The position numbers and the translations under genes are program-made. The notes below the pieces were generated by a model. That model searched no databases, was not told the origin of the DNA, and saw only the letters and a program-made list of their open reading frames with translations. From assembly GCA_017518255.1 (NCBI GenBank), contig JAFWVK010000036.1, forward strand, positions 59,461 to 123,460: DNA of 64,000 nucleotides. Reading direction: 5' to 3'. Positions 61,286-64,000 of this stretch are shown in pieces. Source of the stretch: Oscillospiraceae bacterium. GTDB lineage: Bacteria; Bacillota; Clostridia; Oscillospirales; Ruminococcaceae. Position 1 is the stretch's first letter. Every line of letters starts with the position of its first letter.

Positions 61286-61948
61286 ATGACCGATATCCTG
61301 ATTGTTGAAGATGATACGGAACTGGCGGTTCTTCTGACGGATTTTCTCCGTTCCGAGGGCTATACGGTTTCGGCAGTGGACAGTGCAGCCCGTGCCGTGG
61401 AGCTTTTTGAGCGCTACGGTGCCAAACTGGTTGTGCTGGACATCAATCTGCCCGACAGCAACGGCTTTGCCGTCTGCTCAAAGCTGCGCGAGAGCACGGA
61501 TACGCCGATTCTGGTCGTCAGCGCCCGGACGGGCAAGGAGGACAAGCTGAACGGTTTGCAGCTCGGTGCGGATGACTATATCGAAAAGCCTTATGACATT
61601 GACATTCTGATTGCTAAAATCAAGGGGATTTTCAAGCGGAGGTATCAGCGCGATACGCTCACCGCCAGCGGTGTCACGCTGAATTTAGCAGACCGCACGG
61701 CAGAACTGGACGGTCAGCCGCTGGAACTGACGTCAAAGGAATTTGACCTGCTGGCTCTGCTCGTTGAAAATCAGGGCAAGGCAATGAAAAAAGAATATCT
61801 GTTTAACACGGTCTGGGGCAGCGACAGCGATTCGGAGATGCAAACGCTCCATGTCCATATCAACCGGCTGCGTGCAAAGCTCGGCGATGATCCGAAGAAT
61901 GCCAATCGCCTGCTGACAGTCTGGGGCGTGGGGTACAAGTTCGTATGA
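61286..61948 (+). CDS. Response regulator, OmpR family
   Basis: 220 residues from the ATG at 61286 (GGAAGGAAG upstream); the frame is open further upstream but crosses the promoter. Receiver domain with LIVEDD, LVVLDINLPDSNG and KPYD; winged-helix effector domain ending LLTVWGVGYKFV. Overlaps the kinase gene by 4 bases. Resembles VanR-like or BceR-like regulators; the target is unknown. Confidence 0.92.
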   Translation: MTDILIVEDDTELAVLLTDFLRSEGYTVSAVDSAARAVELFERYGAKLVVLDINLPDSNGFAVCSKLRESTDTPILVVSARTGKEDKLNGLQLGADDYIEKPYDIDILIAKIKGIFKRRYQRDTLTASGVTLNLADRTAELDGQPLELTSKEFDLLALLVENQGKAMKKEYLFNTVWGSDSDSEMQTLHVHINRLRAKLGDDPKNANRLLTVWGVGYKFV

Positions 61949-63162
61949 AATCGTTCAAAAGACTTTGTATCCTGATGCTCTGCATATTTGTCCTGCTGAC
62001 GGCTGTACTCAATATTTATCTGTGCCTGCATGATTCCGGTTCCGCCGGTCTGTACCGCGTTGAGGCAAAGCGGCTATCGGACAGCCTGCGGGAAACCGGC
62101 AGCTACAATCTTTCCGATTATCCGCATCTGACCGGCGTTTATTCGCAGGAAGACGGACCCCTCTTTGTCACGGATGCACATTATCTGATGATCGAAGCAA
62201 ACGGAAAGCCATACCGTGTCGAATACGATGAAACAAAGGATTATAAAAATCTGATTGCCGTAAACTGCGTCTTAGGAATCCTGTTCCTGACGGTATCCGC
62301 ACTGCTGCTTTATCTGCGCCGGAATATCGTCAAACCGTTCAGCAGGCTGAACAATGTCCCGAAAGAACTGGCAAAGGGCAATCTCGCCGTTCCGATTCCG
62401 GAGGAAAAAAGCCGGTTTTTCGGGAAATTTACGTGGGGGGTCAATCTGCTGCGCGAAAGCATTGAGGACAGCCGCAAAAAAGAAATCACAATGCAGAAGG
62501 ACAAAAAGCTGCTCCTGCTCTCGCTTTCCCATGACATCAAAACGCCGCTCTCCGCAATCAAGCTGAACGCCAAAGCACTGGCGAAAGGGCTCTACAAGGA
62601 TGAAGCCAAGCAGCGAGCAACCGCTGAAAGCATCAACAAGCGTGCAGATGAAATCGAGCATTTTGTCAGCGAGATCACCAAAGCTGCCAGCGAAGATTTT
62701 ATGGATTTCGAGGTTCATCCCGGAGAAGCCTTCCTCAGCAGTATCATCGAACGGATCGAAGCAAGGTATGCCATTCAGATTGCTGCCGCCGGCACAGAAT
62801 TTGCCGTGCAGAAATATGATGACTGCATTCTGTCCTGCGATCCGGACCGCCTTGCGGAGTGTATGCAGAATCTCATCGAAAACGCAATCAAATACAGCGA
62901 CGGCAAACGCATCGCCATCAGCTTTGAGAAAATGGACGGCTGCGAAATGATCACGGTATCCAATACCGGATGCACACTGGATCCGGCGGAACTGACACAG
63001 ATTTTTGACAGCTTCCGGCGCGGCAAAAATGCAGAGAATGTCCCCGGAAACGGACTGGGGCTCTTTATCTGCCGCCGCCTGATGAGCCTGATGGGCGGAG
63101 AGGCATATGCCGCTGTCAGGGACGGCTGCTTTGAAGTGACACTCGTTGTAAAACTGGCATAA
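61945..63162 (+). CDS. Sensor histidine kinase
   Basis: 405 residues: membrane helices at about 7-27 and 102-122 with a 75-residue extracytoplasmic loop, HAMP-like segment, HisKA with LLLSLSHDIKTPLSAIK (phospho-acceptor His), and HATPase with NLIENAIKYSD and GNGLGLFICRR. A standard membrane kinase paired with the regulator it overlaps. Confidence 0.92.
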   Translation: MKSFKRLCILMLCIFVLLTAVLNIYLCLHDSGSAGLYRVEAKRLSDSLRETGSYNLSDYPHLTGVYSQEDGPLFVTDAHYLMIEANGKPYRVEYDETKDYKNLIAVNCVLGILFLTVSALLLYLRRNIVKPFSRLNNVPKELAKGNLAVPIPEEKSRFFGKFTWGVNLLRESIEDSRKKEITMQKDKKLLLLSLSHDIKTPLSAIKLNAKALAKGLYKDEAKQRATAESINKRADEIEHFVSEITKAASEDFMDFEVHPGEAFLSSIIERIEARYAIQIAAAGTEFAVQKYDDCILSCDPDRLAECMQNLIENAIKYSDGKRIAISFEKMDGCEMITVSNTGCTLDPAELTQIFDSFRRGKNAENVPGNGLGLFICRRLMSLMGGEAYAAVRDGCFEVTLVVKLA

Positions 63163-63173
63163 CGGACTTTAAC

Positions 63174-63204
63174 CGGGGAGAAGAAACGGCGTTTTTTCTC
63201 CCCG
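63174..63204 (+). terminator. Terminator of the second two-component operon
   Basis: Stem CGGGGAGAA / TTCTCCCCG (63174-63182, 63196-63204), 12 bases after the kinase stop; the T tract is short. Confidence 0.65.
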
Positions 63205-63225
63205 CATTTGGGTTGTTCGCTGCAC

Positions 63226-63254
63226 TTGACAATTCCCGCGGTATGGATTATAAT
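63226..63254 (+). promoter_or_regulatory. Consensus promoter of the coiled-coil gene
   Basis: TTGACA (63226-63231), 17-base spacer, TATAAT (63249-63254). Confidence 0.85.
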
Positions 63255-63301
63255 AAATGCATTATATCATTGGGCAGTCCGCGCCGGAAAGGAGCCTTGA
63301 C

Positions 63302-63757
63302 ATGGATGATCTTACGCTTCGGCTTTCAGAGCTGGAATCCCAGAACGAAGACATGGAGAAGATGATCGGAAAACTGACCGCGCAGTCGCAGCTTCATGAG
63401 GAAAAACTTCAGCAGCTCTCCGAAAAGCTCCGGTCGGTCACGGAAGCACAGACGGAAATGATTCAGGAACAGCTGAACCAGAAAAAAAGGATGCGTGTGT
63501 TCCGGAAAAGGCTTGATGAACTGAGCAGTAAAACAGGCGCAATGCAGGATGCCTCCGCGAAGGCTGCCGAAGAATTCAGTACGCTGCAAAACAGCGTACA
63601 GGACTTATCCGCCGATATGGATGCGCTGTATACGGACATGAACGCACTCGTCAAGGAGACACGCGCCCGCGGCGCACAAATGAAAGCCGAAATGGAACGT
63701 TTTTTCTGGGATGCCGAGGAAAATCGCTATCAGAACGACGGCGACTCAATGTGGTAA
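63302..63757 (+). CDS. Small coiled-coil protein
   Basis: 151 residues from the ATG at 63302 (AAAGGAG upstream). Almost the whole protein is heptad-like helix rich in Leu, Gln, Glu, Lys (LSELESQNEDMEKM, EEKLQQLSEKLRSV), with no signal peptide or membrane helix. A cytosolic coiled coil of unknown function under a full-consensus promoter. Confidence 0.75.
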   Translation: MDDLTLRLSELESQNEDMEKMIGKLTAQSQLHEEKLQQLSEKLRSVTEAQTEMIQEQLNQKKRMRVFRKRLDELSSKTGAMQDASAKAAEEFSTLQNSVQDLSADMDALYTDMNALVKETRARGAQMKAEMERFFWDAEENRYQNDGDSMW

Positions 63758-63764
63758 TATCAGA

Positions 63765-63798
63765 AAAGCGGGGAGGAAACAACATTCCTCCCCGCTTT
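63765..63798 (+). terminator. Terminator hairpin of the coiled-coil gene
   Basis: Perfect 14-bp stem AAAGCGGGGAGGAA / TTCCTCCCCGCTTT (63765-63778, 63785-63798); instead of a T run, the repeat element follows. Confidence 0.85.
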
Positions 63799-63799
63799 A

Positions 63800-64000
63800 G
63801 TCTGTCGAAAAAGTATTTTCCGCTTCAATGAGCTCCCGAAACAGATGTACGAATGATTAATAATCGGGGGAGAGAAAACTCTTGTTTTCCCTCCCCCGAT
63901 ACCCCCTTCTTTAGCGCTTTTTTGATGCTAACAGGATATTTCGCTGCCTGCGGGCAGCGACCAGAGGGCGCCGCCCTCTGGACACCCGCAAGCCTTTGAA
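63800..64000 (+). repeat. Terminator-flanked repeat element, copy 3 (cut by window end)
   Basis: Starts GTCTGTCGAAAAAGTATT and follows copy 2 (59090) nearly base for base, including the GGGGGAGAGAAAAC hairpin and the CCAGAGGGCGCCGCCCTCTGG segment. It runs off the right edge. Confidence 0.85.

Overview
The window looks like chromosome of a cellulosome-type Ruminococcus or a close relative in the Oscillospiraceae (Firmicutes). The reasons are a GH5 cellulase and an M6-type protease that both carry dockerin modules, several small secreted dockerin proteins, Gram-positive style promoters (TTGACA-N17-TATAAT, very often with an extended -10 TGn), strong GGAGG ribosome sites, an [FeFe]-hydrogenase maturase (HydF), an F-type ATP synthase, and base composition near 50% GC by eye. 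No phage, insertion sequence with transposase, CRISPR array or rRNA was seen; one tRNA (Gln, CTG anticodon) is present.

Layout. 1-6400: end of a type IV pilus locus (pseudopilin-like proteins, prepilin peptidase, PilB and PilT ATPases). 6500-12000: dockerin-bearing M6 protease, RNase Y, an O-antigen-ligase-like membrane protein. 12300-21000: two paralogous LacI-sensor/degenerate GGDEF/AraC regulators flanking thrH, secG and three small membrane proteins. 21200-28000: a PhoB/PhoR-type two-component pair, a membrane protein, trmO, a DtxR-family regulator and mreCD. 28200-32000: a TM2 protein, then a VTC / DUF4956 / Cthe_2159-type surface operon. 32200-36260: an ECF sigma factor operon whose membrane-bound anti-sigma-like partner carries two extracellular dockerins, followed by three secreted dockerin proteins, a 31-residue secreted peptide and a lone Spo0A DNA-binding domain. 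36300-41600: lipoprotein and moxR-DUF58-transglutaminase operon. 41700-48200: cysE, a zinc-ribbon protein, tRNA-Gln, hydF, cellulase. 48200-55100: atpIBEFHAGDC, with a c subunit carrying a two-carboxylate Na+ motif. 55350-61060: iron island (feoA-feoA-feoB-Cys-rich peptide-regulator; HMA-DUF3793; DUF2325; flavodoxin remnant) with six related inverted repeats near its promoters. 61200-63760: second two-component system and a coiled-coil protein.

The most interesting observations are (i) the sigma/anti-sigma system with dockerins as the extracellular sensor, which could couple transcription to scaffoldin (cohesin) availability; (ii) a repeat element that sits between two copies of the host gene's own terminator hairpin, seen completely twice and at the right edge a third time; (iii) a dispersed and tandemly amplified repeat that carries a complete housekeeping promoter in front of thrH, moxR and a DUF3793 gene; and (iv) the iron-box regulon around feo. 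All functional calls are from reading the sequence; no database search was run.
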